From assembly GCA_934234185.1 (NCBI GenBank), contig CAKQHO010000022.1:1-36965 (forward strand): 36,965 bases of DNA, read 5' to 3'. Every line of letters starts with the position of its first letter. Position 1 is the stretch's first letter. Source of the stretch: an uncultured Psychrobacillus sp. (GTDB lineage Bacteria > Bacillota > Bacilli > Bacillales_A > Planococcaceae). The position numbers were made by a program, and so were the translations under genes. Below the pieces are notes generated by a model. It was not told the DNA's origin. It searched no databases and was given only the letters and a program-made list of their open reading frames with translations. Below are positions 15,649 through 24,276 of this stretch, in pieces.

Positions 15649-16128
15649 ATGCAGAAAGTTGATCACATAATCATGAAAGTTCTTTACTACGTGTTAGGGC
15701 TATTAATGTTCGTGATGGTTTCAGCAATTACTGCTCAAGTTATTTCAAGATACATATTTGGAAGTCCCTTCACATGGACGGAAGAACTGGGTAGATATAC
15801 ATTTATTTGGATGTCGGTACTTGGAATGGCAGTAGGGGTAAAAACATTAGGCCATATTGCACTCGATTTATTACTAAAAAGTATGTCAGGTATAACCGAA
15901 AAAATTTTGCAATACATTATTCATATTTTCATTGCCGGTTTTGGGGTTTTATTTACATTAAGTGGCATAAAAATGATGGGAATTGGAAGTGGTCAAAATA
16001 GTCCTTCCCTATCCTTACCAATGGAATTTGTTTATATGGTTATTCCGATATCGGGAGTGCTCATTGTTTATTTCGTAATAGGTAACATAATTCAAGATTC
16101 AAAAGGTAAGGAGATGCCTAATTCATGA
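15649..16128 (+). CDS. dctQ: TRAP transporter small permease subunit DctQ
   Basis: A 159-residue protein with four predicted membrane helices (about residues 12-35, 50-66, 83-107, 123-146). It has the DctQ signature W-T-E-E-L-G-R-Y-x-F-I-W near residues 43-54, followed by GHIALD. The subunit supports the large permease DctM and docks the receptor. TTTAGGGGG precedes the ATG. The stop overlaps the dctM start by four bases, as expected for partners made in equal amounts. Confidence 0.92.
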   Translation: MQKVDHIIMKVLYYVLGLLMFVMVSAITAQVISRYIFGSPFTWTEELGRYTFIWMSVLGMAVGVKTLGHIALDLLLKSMSGITEKILQYIIHIFIAGFGVLFTLSGIKMMGIGSGQNSPSLSLPMEFVYMVIPISGVLIVYFVIGNIIQDSKGKEMPNS

Positions 16129-17384
16129 CTAGTATATTATTTGGCTTATTCTTTAGTTTACTCATCTTAGGCGTCCCTGTTGCATTTGTCATTGCTATTT
16201 CTTCCATCGGAGCTATCTATTACATTGATTTACCAATTGAATTGTTAGCACAAAGATTCTTTACAGCACTTGATTCATTTTCATTAATGGCTATTCCGTT
16301 GTTTATGTTGGCCGGTGCTATTATGAGTCATGGTGGTATCACCAGAAGAATAATTGATTTTGCCTTATCCATCGTTGGAGGTCTACGTGGGGCACTGTCA
16401 CAAGTGGTTAGTGTTTCTGGTGTAATGTTAGCTGGTGTTTCTGGTTCAGGGGTTGCAGATACTGCAGCATTAGGATCAATTATGGTACCTGAAATGAAGA
16501 AAAGAAACTACGACCCTGGATTTTCTGCGGCTCTTGTTGCATCTGCAGGAAGTATCGGTCTAATCATTCCTCCGAGTATCGCGCTTATTGTATACGGTGC
16601 GAGTTCACAGGCTTCTATTGGTGATTTATTTATGGCTGGTATCATACCAGGAATTTTAATTGCGATTGGTTTCATGGTTTATTGTTATTTCATTGCTAGG
16701 ATTAAGAATTACCCTAAAGAAGGTAGTTTCTCTTGGGCAAACGTGTGGAAAAACTTTAAATCAGCTTTTTGGGCACTTCTCATGCCACTCATTATAATTG
16801 TAGGGATTAGAGGAGGTATATTTACAGCTACTGAAGGCGGAGCTATCGTATCTGTTTATGCATTAATTATTGGTGTTTTTGTTTATAAGGAAATTAAAAT
16901 CAAAGACTTTGCAAAAATTTTCTATGAAGCGGCTCTTGGTACAGCAGTAATAACTTCGATTATTGCGGCAACTTCTTTATTCGGTTGGTTATTAACGAGC
17001 GAACAAATTCCGCAAAAAGTAACCAATGCTTTATTAAGTGTTACAGATAACCGTACCATTATCATATTAATTCTTATTGGACTTCTACTAGTAGTAGGAA
17101 TGTTCTTAGACAGTAGTCCAGCTATTCTATTATTAACACCAATTCTTGTTCCAGTTGCTACAAGCTTGGGAATAGATCTTGTACAGTTCGGTATTGTAAT
17201 GGTTATCTCATTAACAGTCGGATTACTAACTCCTCCGGTTGGTACAGCAATGTACGTAGCCAGCAACATTTCTAAGGTGCCAATCTTAGAATTATCCAGG
17301 AAACTAATTCCATTCTGGATTATTATGATTTTCATTACAATTTTAGTGGCATTTGTTCCGGCAATTACGAATTTACTTTACTAG
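16125..17384 (+). CDS. dctM: TRAP transporter large permease subunit DctM
   Basis: A 419-residue ion-coupled transport subunit with about twelve membrane segments. DctM features are LMAIPLFMLAGAIMSHGGI near residue 50, the GVSGSGVADTAALGSIMVPEM region near 105-125, and the repeat-related SPPSIALIVYG-type hairpin (PPSIALIVYGASS near 147). The C-terminal half carries the matching LTVGLLTPPVGTAMYV. It would use a sodium gradient, as other TRAP systems do. Translation is coupled to dctQ (ATGA). The three subunits are separate genes, the classical DctPQM arrangement. Confidence 0.95.
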   Translation: MTSILFGLFFSLLILGVPVAFVIAISSIGAIYYIDLPIELLAQRFFTALDSFSLMAIPLFMLAGAIMSHGGITRRIIDFALSIVGGLRGALSQVVSVSGVMLAGVSGSGVADTAALGSIMVPEMKKRNYDPGFSAALVASAGSIGLIIPPSIALIVYGASSQASIGDLFMAGIIPGILIAIGFMVYCYFIARIKNYPKEGSFSWANVWKNFKSAFWALLMPLIIIVGIRGGIFTATEGGAIVSVYALIIGVFVYKEIKIKDFAKIFYEAALGTAVITSIIAATSLFGWLLTSEQIPQKVTNALLSVTDNRTIIILILIGLLLVVGMFLDSSPAILLLTPILVPVATSLGIDLVQFGIVMVISLTVGLLTPPVGTAMYVASNISKVPILELSRKLIPFWIIMIFITILVAFVPAITNLLY

Positions 17385-17417
17385 ATATAAATAAGGAATA
17401 GCGAAAGGTGCGATAGA

Positions 17418-18689
17418 ATGGGAAATATTATTTTAGGTATAGTTGCGGATGACTTTTCAGGTGCTAGTGACGCTGCGTCCTTTCTCGTTCAGCAAGGAAT
17501 AAAAACTTATTTATTTAATGGTACACCTGCTGAAGAGCGTTTTGATACCGATGAAACAATTGCGGTTGTCATTGCTTTGAAAACAAGAACGGAAGAAACA
17601 AAATTAGCTGTAGAACAATCACTAAAGGCTTTTTCATGGTTGAAGAAAAATGGCGCATCTCAATTATACGTGAAATATTGCTCTACTTTTGATTCAACAA
17701 AAGAAGGAAATATTGGTCCGATAATCGATGCGGTTCTTGAAAAATATGATATTCCATATACAGTACTTGCTCCAGCTCTACCGATAAATGGTAGAGTCGT
17801 AAAAGATGGTCACTTAATTGTAAATGGAGCTCCACTGAATGAAACCCATATGCGATTTCACCCACTAACTCCAATGTGGGAATCAGATTTAGCAAAATTA
17901 ATAGAGCCACAAGGGAAGTATCCTTCTTTAAAGCTTAATCATGAAATACTAGAGATGGAAAACGAGATAATTTTAAAAATAGTTGAAGATTTTGCCCAGG
18001 AACATGAACGATTCTATATTATTCCTGATTATATAGAAGAAAAGCATGCGGAAAAGATTATTGAGCTTTTCGGAGACTTACTGCTATTGACTGGTGGATC
18101 AGGACTCATGACAGGACTTGGGAAAAAATATAATAAAGAGATTAATCGTGTTTCTGAAAAACTTATTAGTTCAACAAAGGGTAAAGCAATCATTTTAGCT
18201 GGTAGCTGTTCGCAAGCAACCTTAGATCAAATTGATGCATTTAAAGACAGCGATGGAAAATCTATTAAAATTAAACCAATTGATTTAGGGAATGGCACAC
18301 AAACAAAAGAGAAAATATGGAATGAAGTACAAGCTTCTGAAGTTGACACTATACTTGTATATAGCTCAGATAAGTCTGAAAATGTTAAGGAAGCTCAGGC
18401 AGTTGGAATAGAAAAGGTATCCCAATTATTGGAGCAAACAACTGCATATCTAGCTACTAAAGCCGTTGAGAATGGCTACAACCGAATTATTGTTGCTGGT
18501 GGAGAAACATCAGGTGCAGTCACGAAGATTCTTGGGTATGATTCTTATCAAATCGGAGATAGTATTGCACCAGGTGTGCCAATTATGATACCACTTAAAA
18601 ACAAAGATTTAAGGTTAGTTTTAAAGTCAGGAAACTTTGGTCAAAAAGATTTCTTCCTGAGAGCTGAGAAGTTAACAAAGGAGGATTGA
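17418..18689 (+). CDS. otnK: Four-carbon acid sugar kinase, DUF1537 family (OtnK-like)
   Basis: A 423-residue cytosolic kinase with the two DUF1537 domains: an N-terminal sugar-acid domain opening IVADDFSGASDAA and a C-terminal nucleotide domain. Motifs typical of 3-oxo-tetronate kinases are visible: YVKYCSTFDSTKEGNIGP near residue 85, NGAPLNETHMRFHPLTPM near 136-153, LTGGSGLM, AGSCSQAT, AGGETSGAV and LKSGNFG near the end. OtnK phosphorylates the 4-hydroxyl of 3-oxo-tetronate. The direct downstream neighbour is an OtnC-type decarboxylase, which fits that assignment better than D-threonate kinase (DtnK), as no PdxA2 gene is present. GAAAGGTG precedes the ATG. Confidence 0.88.
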   Translation: MGNIILGIVADDFSGASDAASFLVQQGIKTYLFNGTPAEERFDTDETIAVVIALKTRTEETKLAVEQSLKAFSWLKKNGASQLYVKYCSTFDSTKEGNIGPIIDAVLEKYDIPYTVLAPALPINGRVVKDGHLIVNGAPLNETHMRFHPLTPMWESDLAKLIEPQGKYPSLKLNHEILEMENEIILKIVEDFAQEHERFYIIPDYIEEKHAEKIIELFGDLLLLTGGSGLMTGLGKKYNKEINRVSEKLISSTKGKAIILAGSCSQATLDQIDAFKDSDGKSIKIKPIDLGNGTQTKEKIWNEVQASEVDTILVYSSDKSENVKEAQAVGIEKVSQLLEQTTAYLATKAVENGYNRIIVAGGETSGAVTKILGYDSYQIGDSIAPGVPIMIPLKNKDLRLVLKSGNFGQKDFFLRAEKLTKED

Positions 18690-18690
18690 A

Positions 18691-19290
18691 ATGTCCATTT
18701 TCGAACAAAAATTGAAAGACGCAATTTGGGTAGGTAAAGTCCTGTTTGACAGAGACAAAGCAACAGGATCCTCCGCAAATTTAAGTTTTATGCATGAAGA
18801 GAAGATTTATATTACAGCAAGTGGTACTTGTTTTGGGAATTTGACAAAAGATAGTTTTTCCGTTGTAGATTTAAATAGTAATCATATAGATGGGAATAAG
18901 CCTAGTAAAGAGCTCCCACTACATATTTCGCTATATCAAAAAGATTCTCGAATAAAGTCTGTACTTCATACACATAGTTTTTATTCAACGCTATGGTCTT
19001 GTATAGAGCATGATAATGTTGCGGATGTAATACCGAACTATACACCCTATCTACGAATGAAACTAGGTACAGTAGGATTAGTACCTTACGCTAAGCCTGG
19101 TTCAGAGGAGTTATTTTCCTTATTTAAGGAACGGGTAAATGATAGTGATGGTTATCTACTGCAAAATCATGGTCCTATTGTAGGGGACAAGGATATAATC
19201 TCTGCTTTTTACGTCCTAGAAGAACTAGAGGAAAGTGCTAGAATGGCTTGGGAACTTAGAAATGCAAAGGCTTCTTTAATAAATTCTTAA
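18691..19290 (+). CDS. otnC: Class II aldolase-fold decarboxylase, OtnC-like
   Basis: A 199-residue class II aldolase/adducin-fold metalloenzyme. Zinc ligands are the HTH pair in VLHTHSFYST (about residues 95 and 97) and the His in LQNHGPIV (about 160). The substrate loop is ATGSSANLS (about 26-34) and a KELPLH motif carries the acidic residue. OtnC turns 3-oxo-tetronate 4-phosphate into dihydroxyacetone phosphate and CO2; close relatives are fuculose-phosphate aldolases. AAAGGAGG precedes the ATG, which is one base after the otnK stop. Last gene of the cassette; a hairpin element follows. Confidence 0.86.
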   Translation: MSIFEQKLKDAIWVGKVLFDRDKATGSSANLSFMHEEKIYITASGTCFGNLTKDSFSVVDLNSNHIDGNKPSKELPLHISLYQKDSRIKSVLHTHSFYSTLWSCIEHDNVADVIPNYTPYLRMKLGTVGLVPYAKPGSEELFSLFKERVNDSDGYLLQNHGPIVGDKDIISAFYVLEELEESARMAWELRNAKASLINS

Positions 19291-19339
19291 AAATCTATCA
19301 CTGTTACTGAATCCTTTTATGTAATAAAGAATGTTTATA

Positions 19340-19384
19340 GAGGCTTCTCATTAGTTCATTGAACTTTTGGGTGGCTTCTTTTTT
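19340..19384 (+). terminator. Terminator of the sugar-acid operon; copy 3 of the repeated hairpin element
   Basis: The stem GAGGCTTCTCA / TGGGTGGCTTC (ten of eleven positions paired, several G-U) is followed by six T. It closely resembles copy 1 after groEL, including flanking bases. The rest of the 19291-19956 gap (about 570 bases) shows no convincing gene: a 68-codon plus frame at 19539-19745 lacks a ribosome binding site and resembles nothing I know. A lone TATAAT at 19870-19875 may be the xylanase -10 box. Confidence 0.65.
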
Positions 19385-19956
19385 CATATTTTCATTAAGT
19401 GAGGGTAAACGATTTTGGTAATTCTGATACTTTTAATAAATTCTCTTGAATTCGTGTCGGGGTAAAATGATTAAATTTCCCATTTATAATTTTAATATGT
19501 AAATATTTTAAAAATAAGAAGGTTTTCTCCTTTGTGTAATGAATATAACAAGAAAGATAAAGATACTGAAAATTTTGTTAACTTATCGATTTATATCTGA
19601 AAATAATACTAAAAAGAAGTTTTTTAGGCAGTTAATCATGCTATATGTATATGGTGGAAAGACACGGACATATGATGGGAAAGGGCTACTTGTGAATAGA
19701 GACAAAGGAAATAGTACTTCTAAAGGACCAACTAGTGAAAGCTAGTGCCATAGATTTTTGGTCAAATTTGAAATTGGGGAAGGAAGGTGTAGAAGGCGGG
19801 CAATGATCAAAATACATTTTTTAGAGAGAAGGTGCTCGAGTATTATCTACGGGGGGCTTTACTTGTTTGTATAATCAACAAGAGTATTAGCATAAATCTA
19901 TTTTATCAATTAGTAATCTTCCATCAAAACTTAAGTTATGAAAGGAATGAATTCTA

Positions 19957-22830
19957 TTGAAGAAAAAAGCTAGAAATCTATTGTCGTATTCTATACTAAT
20001 AGTATTTTCCTTAGGTTTGTTTGCTAATACAGCAATCTCGGGTACTATTGCATCGGCAGAGGATATCCATACTTCGTCTGCAGAGATTGTGTCACTAAAG
20101 GAAGTCTATAGAGACTATTTCATGATTGGCAATGTTGTAAACCCTACCGATTTAAACAATACAGCAAAGTACAATTTTATGAAGTTTCACTATAATGCAC
20201 TAACACCCGAAAATGCTACGAAGCCAGATTCCTTATGGCCGATATCAACTGGTGAGCCAAATTTCACGCCAGCAGACAGTATGTTAACTCAAGTCAATGC
20301 TGATGGTTTTTATACAATAGGACATGCGTTAGCATGGCATAATCAGTCAACAGGTTGGCCACCGCGTGGTCTTAATTATGAAGAGGCAAGGGCCAGCTTG
20401 GAAAGGTATATTTTCACAGTAGCTGGGCACTTCAATCAAGAGGGTATTAAGTTCGACGCCTGGGATGTTGTTAACGAAGCATTTAGGGATAATCCAGAAA
20501 ATCCGACCAATTGGCGGAATGCACTACGCTCTGGTATTAATCCAATGGAACGGCCGTCCAGATGGTTTGAAGCCTATGCAAATGGAGGAAATGGATGGGA
20601 TTATATCTATGATGCCTTCTTGTTTGCACGTGTGGCTGCTCCAGATGCTACATTGTATTACAATGATTTTAACGACGAAGAACTCCCTAGTAAAGCAATC
20701 GCAATTGCCTCAATGGTTAAGGAGCTTAATGAAAGATATGCAAGTGAACATCCTGAAGCAAATGGAAGGAAATTGATTGAGGGCATTGGGATACAAGGAC
20801 ATTACAACACAAGATTAAATATAGATAATTTAGAGGAAGTATTAAAGATATATGGTGAAACAGGGAGTAAGATAAGCATCACCGAACTTGACGTACAACT
20901 TAATGGTACTTCTGCTAATATTCCACCTACCGAAGCGCAATTAAAGGAACAGGCAACAGTGTATGCCAAGCTGTTTCTACTATATAAGGAGTACTCTGAT
21001 TATATAGAACGAGTGACTTTTTGGGGAGTGAGCGATAACAATAGTTGGCGCAGAGCTGGTCACCCACAGCCATTCGACTCCAATCTTGCACCAAAAGAAG
21101 CATATTGGGCAATTATAAATCCTGAGGGCTATCTAGGAATTGATGAGCTGTTTCCAAAGCTTAAGTCATTCCACTTCCGTGGGGACAATTTCAATGTCGC
21201 GGACAACACAGAATTTGACGTGAATGTCCCAAAAGACGTGTCAAACATTTATTTTTCTGCCGAAAACTTGGCGTACGATTACCGTAACGAAGATGTTGAC
21301 GTTAGCGTTACGCTTAGCCCGGAAAATGGAGCTGTGAAAGCTGGAGAGCCAGTCGTAGCATCAGTAAAAATAGCATGGAAAGAATCTCCGGATATATCCA
21401 CAACGTATACCATAAACTTTGGGCATATGACTGCTGAATGGGAGAAAGACCTAAACTATTCAGATACGGGTTACCGATCCTCCGTCCATATTCGTTTTAG
21501 CGACGGGGAAACTAAACCGAAGCTGTTTCAGGCATTTACTAATATCACCGATGGTAAACTCGAAATAATCAACAGCAAGGAATACCAGCCTCTGCCAAAG
21601 CATACAAGTGGTACGCTCACTATTAACACAGCTAGCAATCTAGATGAAGATTACTTGAAAACATTAACGTTAAGAAAATCATTATGGAATCAAAATTGGT
21701 CACCAATTATTCCAACACGAGTTACGAATTTTAATAAGCCGGAAAATTACTATAGACTAGCCAAGTCCATTAAATCCGGTGCTACGTATATCGTAGTTTC
21801 TGCCCATGCTGGTAGGGCTTTGACTAATATGAACGTCGAATCAGTGGCTCCCACTGGAAAACGAGGACTAGCAGGTACCCCTGTGACCATAGAAAGTGAC
21901 AGGATTATAGAGCCTAAGCTACTCCAAGATAATATGAGGTTTATCTTTAATGAGCAAACGAGCCCCGATTCAGGGCCATACACAACTGCAAATGGATATA
22001 CAGGATACACCATGTTAAGTCTCGTTCACGGTGGTCTTGTCGCACCTTCTATTATGTATCGTGATTTGAGCAACGATGAGACAGCAGCTTTACGCTCAGA
22101 TGCAACTATTGCAAACAGTGCATTAGATCGAGCAGTTTGGTTTAACACCGGGATAGACCCTGATACAGGAGAGACAACCTTATTCGCTCACACTGGTTCC
22201 AGTGGTTACACTTATGCGCTGAATGGAAATGAATACGGTTTCATAACGAAAAGAGTCGACTCACCGGAGGATGATGCAACCCTTCGAGTTAAACTATATG
22301 AATACGTGACAGACTATTTCTATGAAGACCTAGATAGTCTTGGCGTAGAAATAAATATCCCCAACGATGAGCATTTCGTGGGTGGACGTGATGCAAATAT
22401 TCCTATAACGGCGGATGTCCCTAACGGTTCTATTGTTGAATTGAAAAAGGATGGCATTTCAATAGCTTCAGGGACCTTCCAAAAAGGTCAAGCGCAGATT
22501 AATGTTAAAGGAAGGGATATTAACTCTGAGTCAAATTATGTTGTTGTGATCTCTAATGGCACCGAAGTACTTGGAGCAAAAATACTTTCGATCGTCACTA
22601 TCGACAATGTAACGCCAGCAGCTAAGGTAGAGAGACTCAAGGGTAATCAGAACAAACTGACGGTCGTGGTTACGGAATCTTACTCCGATGGTTCGACCAA
22701 GGAAGCCTTTACTAAAGAAATGCTAATAAGCAACAACGCAGCTGACATTTATCAGGTGGGACCATATAAGGTTTATGTGAACACTAAGGGTAACGACCAA
22801 ATCCGTGAGTGCTATATTGTGTGGGATTAA
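19957..22830 (+). CDS. Secreted GH10 endo-1,4-beta-xylanase with long uncharacterised C-terminal region
   Basis: A 957-residue exported enzyme. Residues 1-34 are a signal peptide (KKKARNLL, hydrophobic core, cut near ASAED). The GH10 barrel spans about 45-395, with substrate motif HALAWHNQS near 123, acid/base Glu174 in WDVVNEAF and nucleophile Glu310 in ITELDVQ, so it should cut xylan internally. Residues about 400-957 carry no carbohydrate-binding module I can name: a beta-rich segment (410-560), an unassigned segment (570-790) and two Ig-like segments (790-957). There is no SLH or LPXTG anchor. The start is TTG at 19957 with AAAGGAATG upstream. No xylose or xylan genes are nearby, which suggests an acquired, free-standing gene. 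Confidence 0.9.
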   Translation: MKKKARNLLSYSILIVFSLGLFANTAISGTIASAEDIHTSSAEIVSLKEVYRDYFMIGNVVNPTDLNNTAKYNFMKFHYNALTPENATKPDSLWPISTGEPNFTPADSMLTQVNADGFYTIGHALAWHNQSTGWPPRGLNYEEARASLERYIFTVAGHFNQEGIKFDAWDVVNEAFRDNPENPTNWRNALRSGINPMERPSRWFEAYANGGNGWDYIYDAFLFARVAAPDATLYYNDFNDEELPSKAIAIASMVKELNERYASEHPEANGRKLIEGIGIQGHYNTRLNIDNLEEVLKIYGETGSKISITELDVQLNGTSANIPPTEAQLKEQATVYAKLFLLYKEYSDYIERVTFWGVSDNNSWRRAGHPQPFDSNLAPKEAYWAIINPEGYLGIDELFPKLKSFHFRGDNFNVADNTEFDVNVPKDVSNIYFSAENLAYDYRNEDVDVSVTLSPENGAVKAGEPVVASVKIAWKESPDISTTYTINFGHMTAEWEKDLNYSDTGYRSSVHIRFSDGETKPKLFQAFTNITDGKLEIINSKEYQPLPKHTSGTLTINTASNLDEDYLKTLTLRKSLWNQNWSPIIPTRVTNFNKPENYYRLAKSIKSGATYIVVSAHAGRALTNMNVESVAPTGKRGLAGTPVTIESDRIIEPKLLQDNMRFIFNEQTSPDSGPYTTANGYTGYTMLSLVHGGLVAPSIMYRDLSNDETAALRSDATIANSALDRAVWFNTGIDPDTGETTLFAHTGSSGYTYALNGNEYGFITKRVDSPEDDATLRVKLYEYVTDYFYEDLDSLGVEINIPNDEHFVGGRDANIPITADVPNGSIVELKKDGISIASGTFQKGQAQINVKGRDINSESNYVVVISNGTEVLGAKILSIVTIDNVTPAAKVERLKGNQNKLTVVVTESYSDGSTKEAFTKEMLISNNAADIYQVGPYKVYVNTKGNDQIRECYIVWD

Positions 22831-22921
22831 TCGGGCGTTCATCTGAGAACAGTTTAGAAATAATCTTCCTTGTGGGAACAGTGAGTTATTGAAATAGAAT
22901 AGAAAAAATAAAACTAATGCT

Positions 22922-22961
22922 AAGTAGGACTACCGAGGTTTTGGGAGGTCCTACTTTTTTG
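22922..22961 (+). terminator. Terminator after the xylanase gene
   Basis: AAGTAGGAC (22922-22930) pairs with GTCCTACTT (22948-22956) and is followed by a T run. It lies about 90 bases past the stop. Confidence 0.8.
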
Positions 22962-23094
22962 GTAGAGGAGAATCTTTTACTTAAAGAGAGAGTAATACAA
23001 TAGAATATACGGTCAGAAGAAGTTTACGGATAAGTAAAGAAGAAGTAAGATAGATATTATACATAAAATACCATTGTAGAAAGGATGTTAAAAA

Positions 23095-23286
23095 ATGAGG
23101 CTTCCATTTTTAAAGATATTTTCAAGGGGTAAGCAAAAAGTGAACAAACCTCCAAAAAAATCCTGTTATTTCTGCTTACGAAAAGCTGCAAATATGCGTA
23201 TATATCGCAATGAATCAAATCAAAAAATTAAGGTTTGTATCCCTTGCGTTGAGTACGCAGAAAGAAGAGCGTACCGTCTAAACTAA
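23095..23286 (+). CDS. Small zinc-ribbon-like protein, unknown function
   Basis: A 63-residue basic protein with two paired cysteines, CYFC near residue 24 and CIPC near residue 49, i.e. a CxxC-N21-CxxC spacing typical of a small zinc knuckle. The N terminus (MRLPFLKIFSRGKQKV) is basic and amphipathic. AAAGGATG seven bases before the ATG supports translation. I do not recognise the family. It is first of a row of four small plus-strand genes; the next begins 19 bases after its stop, so the first two are probably co-transcribed. Confidence 0.65.
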   Translation: MRLPFLKIFSRGKQKVNKPPKKSCYFCLRKAANMRIYRNESNQKIKVCIPCVEYAERRAYRLN

Positions 23287-23305
23287 AAAATATGGAGGGG
23301 ACGGT

Positions 23306-23491
23306 TTGAAGAAGTACATTTTTATACTGCCAGCAATGATAATCGCCGGATTTATGATTAGTGTAACTAGCAATAATCTTGGGGAATTGGGTAATAGGAT
23401 AATGTTAAATGTAGGAAGGGTGATGATTATTGCTATAGCAATTTTTTTATTAGTTGATGTGCTCGCAAAAGTGAAACAGCTAGATAAATAA
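23306..23491 (+). CDS. Small two-helix membrane protein, unknown
   Basis: A 61-residue protein that is nearly all membrane: helices at about residues 4-20 and 32-52, a short NNLGELGNR loop between, and a charged tail KVKQLDK. The start is TTG at 23306, with GGAGGGG about eight bases upstream, one of the better ribosome sites here. No family recognised. Confidence 0.6.
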   Translation: MKKYIFILPAMIIAGFMISVTSNNLGELGNRIMLNVGRVMIIAIAIFLLVDVLAKVKQLDK

Positions 23492-23570
23492 TGATTATAT
23501 ATTTTGAAACTTTTCCCATTTATACACGTAATTATTAGTGTGGATAACTATTATAAAATGGGGGAAGGAA

Positions 23571-23894
23571 ATGAAGAAGCTAATTATTGTACTAATTACC
23601 ATGCTTGTCGAGGTAGCCTTGATAGGTGGTGTATCTTATTTGTTTAACTGGGTATTTATTGATATTTTATTTTTAGGGGCACTAGCAATTTTCGGAATCA
23701 TATGGCTTTATAACTGGAATAGTAATCAATTGCGTAATGAGATGCATGCAACGGATAAGGGGATTAACGGAGTACATACTGGGGCTATTCAGGTGTTTGA
23801 ATTTAAAATGGGTCCTGTTAGATTAGGGATGCTCCTATTTTTAATTATCAGCTTCGGTATTTCCATTTACAAATACTATCCTTATTTCATTTAG
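23571..23894 (+). CDS. Small membrane protein, three helices, unknown
   Basis: A 107-residue protein with hydrophobic segments at about residues 3-22, 25-45 and 82-102, and a soluble loop between (NWNSNQLRNEMHATDKGINGVHTG). The ATG at 23571 follows GGGGGAAGG; an in-frame GTG at 23538 has no such site. It is followed 17 bases later by another small membrane protein of the same length. No family recognised. Confidence 0.6.
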   Translation: MKKLIIVLITMLVEVALIGGVSYLFNWVFIDILFLGALAIFGIIWLYNWNSNQLRNEMHATDKGINGVHTGAIQVFEFKMGPVRLGMLLFLIISFGISIYKYYPYFI

Positions 23895-23911
23895 AAGGAG
23901 ATGAATGCCAA

Positions 23912-24235
23912 ATGCAAATTATTATTAGCTTCCTGCTTGCAGTAATTGTATTAGCCATTGTCTATTCTATATCTTATTTTTTTAACAGAGGGAAAGAAAA
24001 GGTGGATAGAGGAATTGCTATTAATTATTATCGTTTATCCTATAGAAGAAAGCTTGTCCGGACTTTTTATAGTCTCCCTATAATAATCGCAGCACTTATA
24101 TTCATTTACTATTTTTCGGACTGGGCATTTCCTGTATATCTCGCTTTTTTCCTCCTCATTACTGTAGGTTTTTTCCTTCAAGTATTCTATAACTACTATA
24201 AATGGAAAAAAACCGAGCAACCAACCCTTAAATAA
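23912..24235 (+). CDS. Small membrane protein, three helices, unknown
   Basis: A 107-residue protein with an N-terminal helix (about 1-22), a basic loop (NRGKEKVDRG...YRRKLVRT) and two more helices (about 52-68 and 73-92), ending in KWKKTEQPTLK. AAGGAG lies 11 bases upstream of the ATG, slightly far; two nearer ATGs are in other frames. It is probably translated together with the preceding gene. No family recognised. Confidence 0.6.
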   Translation: MQIIISFLLAVIVLAIVYSISYFFNRGKEKVDRGIAINYYRLSYRRKLVRTFYSLPIIIAALIFIYYFSDWAFPVYLAFFLLITVGFFLQVFYNYYKWKKTEQPTLK

Positions 24236-24240
24236 TTCCG

Positions 24241-24276
24241 TAGCAATACAAACTAACTTATTGGTTTGTATTGCTA
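24241..24276. terminator. Hairpin between the convergent small-gene row and tetR
   Basis: TAGCAATACAAAC pairs perfectly with GTTTGTATTGCTA around a ten-base loop. It reaches the TetR stop codon and has only short T-rich flanks, so it is a weak, probably bidirectional, terminator. Confidence 0.55.

Noticed and set aside
17418..18689. DUF1537 kinase as D-threonate kinase (DtnK)
   Set aside because: DtnK normally pairs with PdxA2; here the partner is an OtnC-type decarboxylase, and the kinase carries the FDST-x-x-GNIGP and HPLTPM motifs of the OtnK group.
19539..19745. 68-codon plus-strand ORF upstream of the xylanase
   Set aside because: No ribosome site in reach, no recognisable motif, low-complexity Lys/Ile-rich start.
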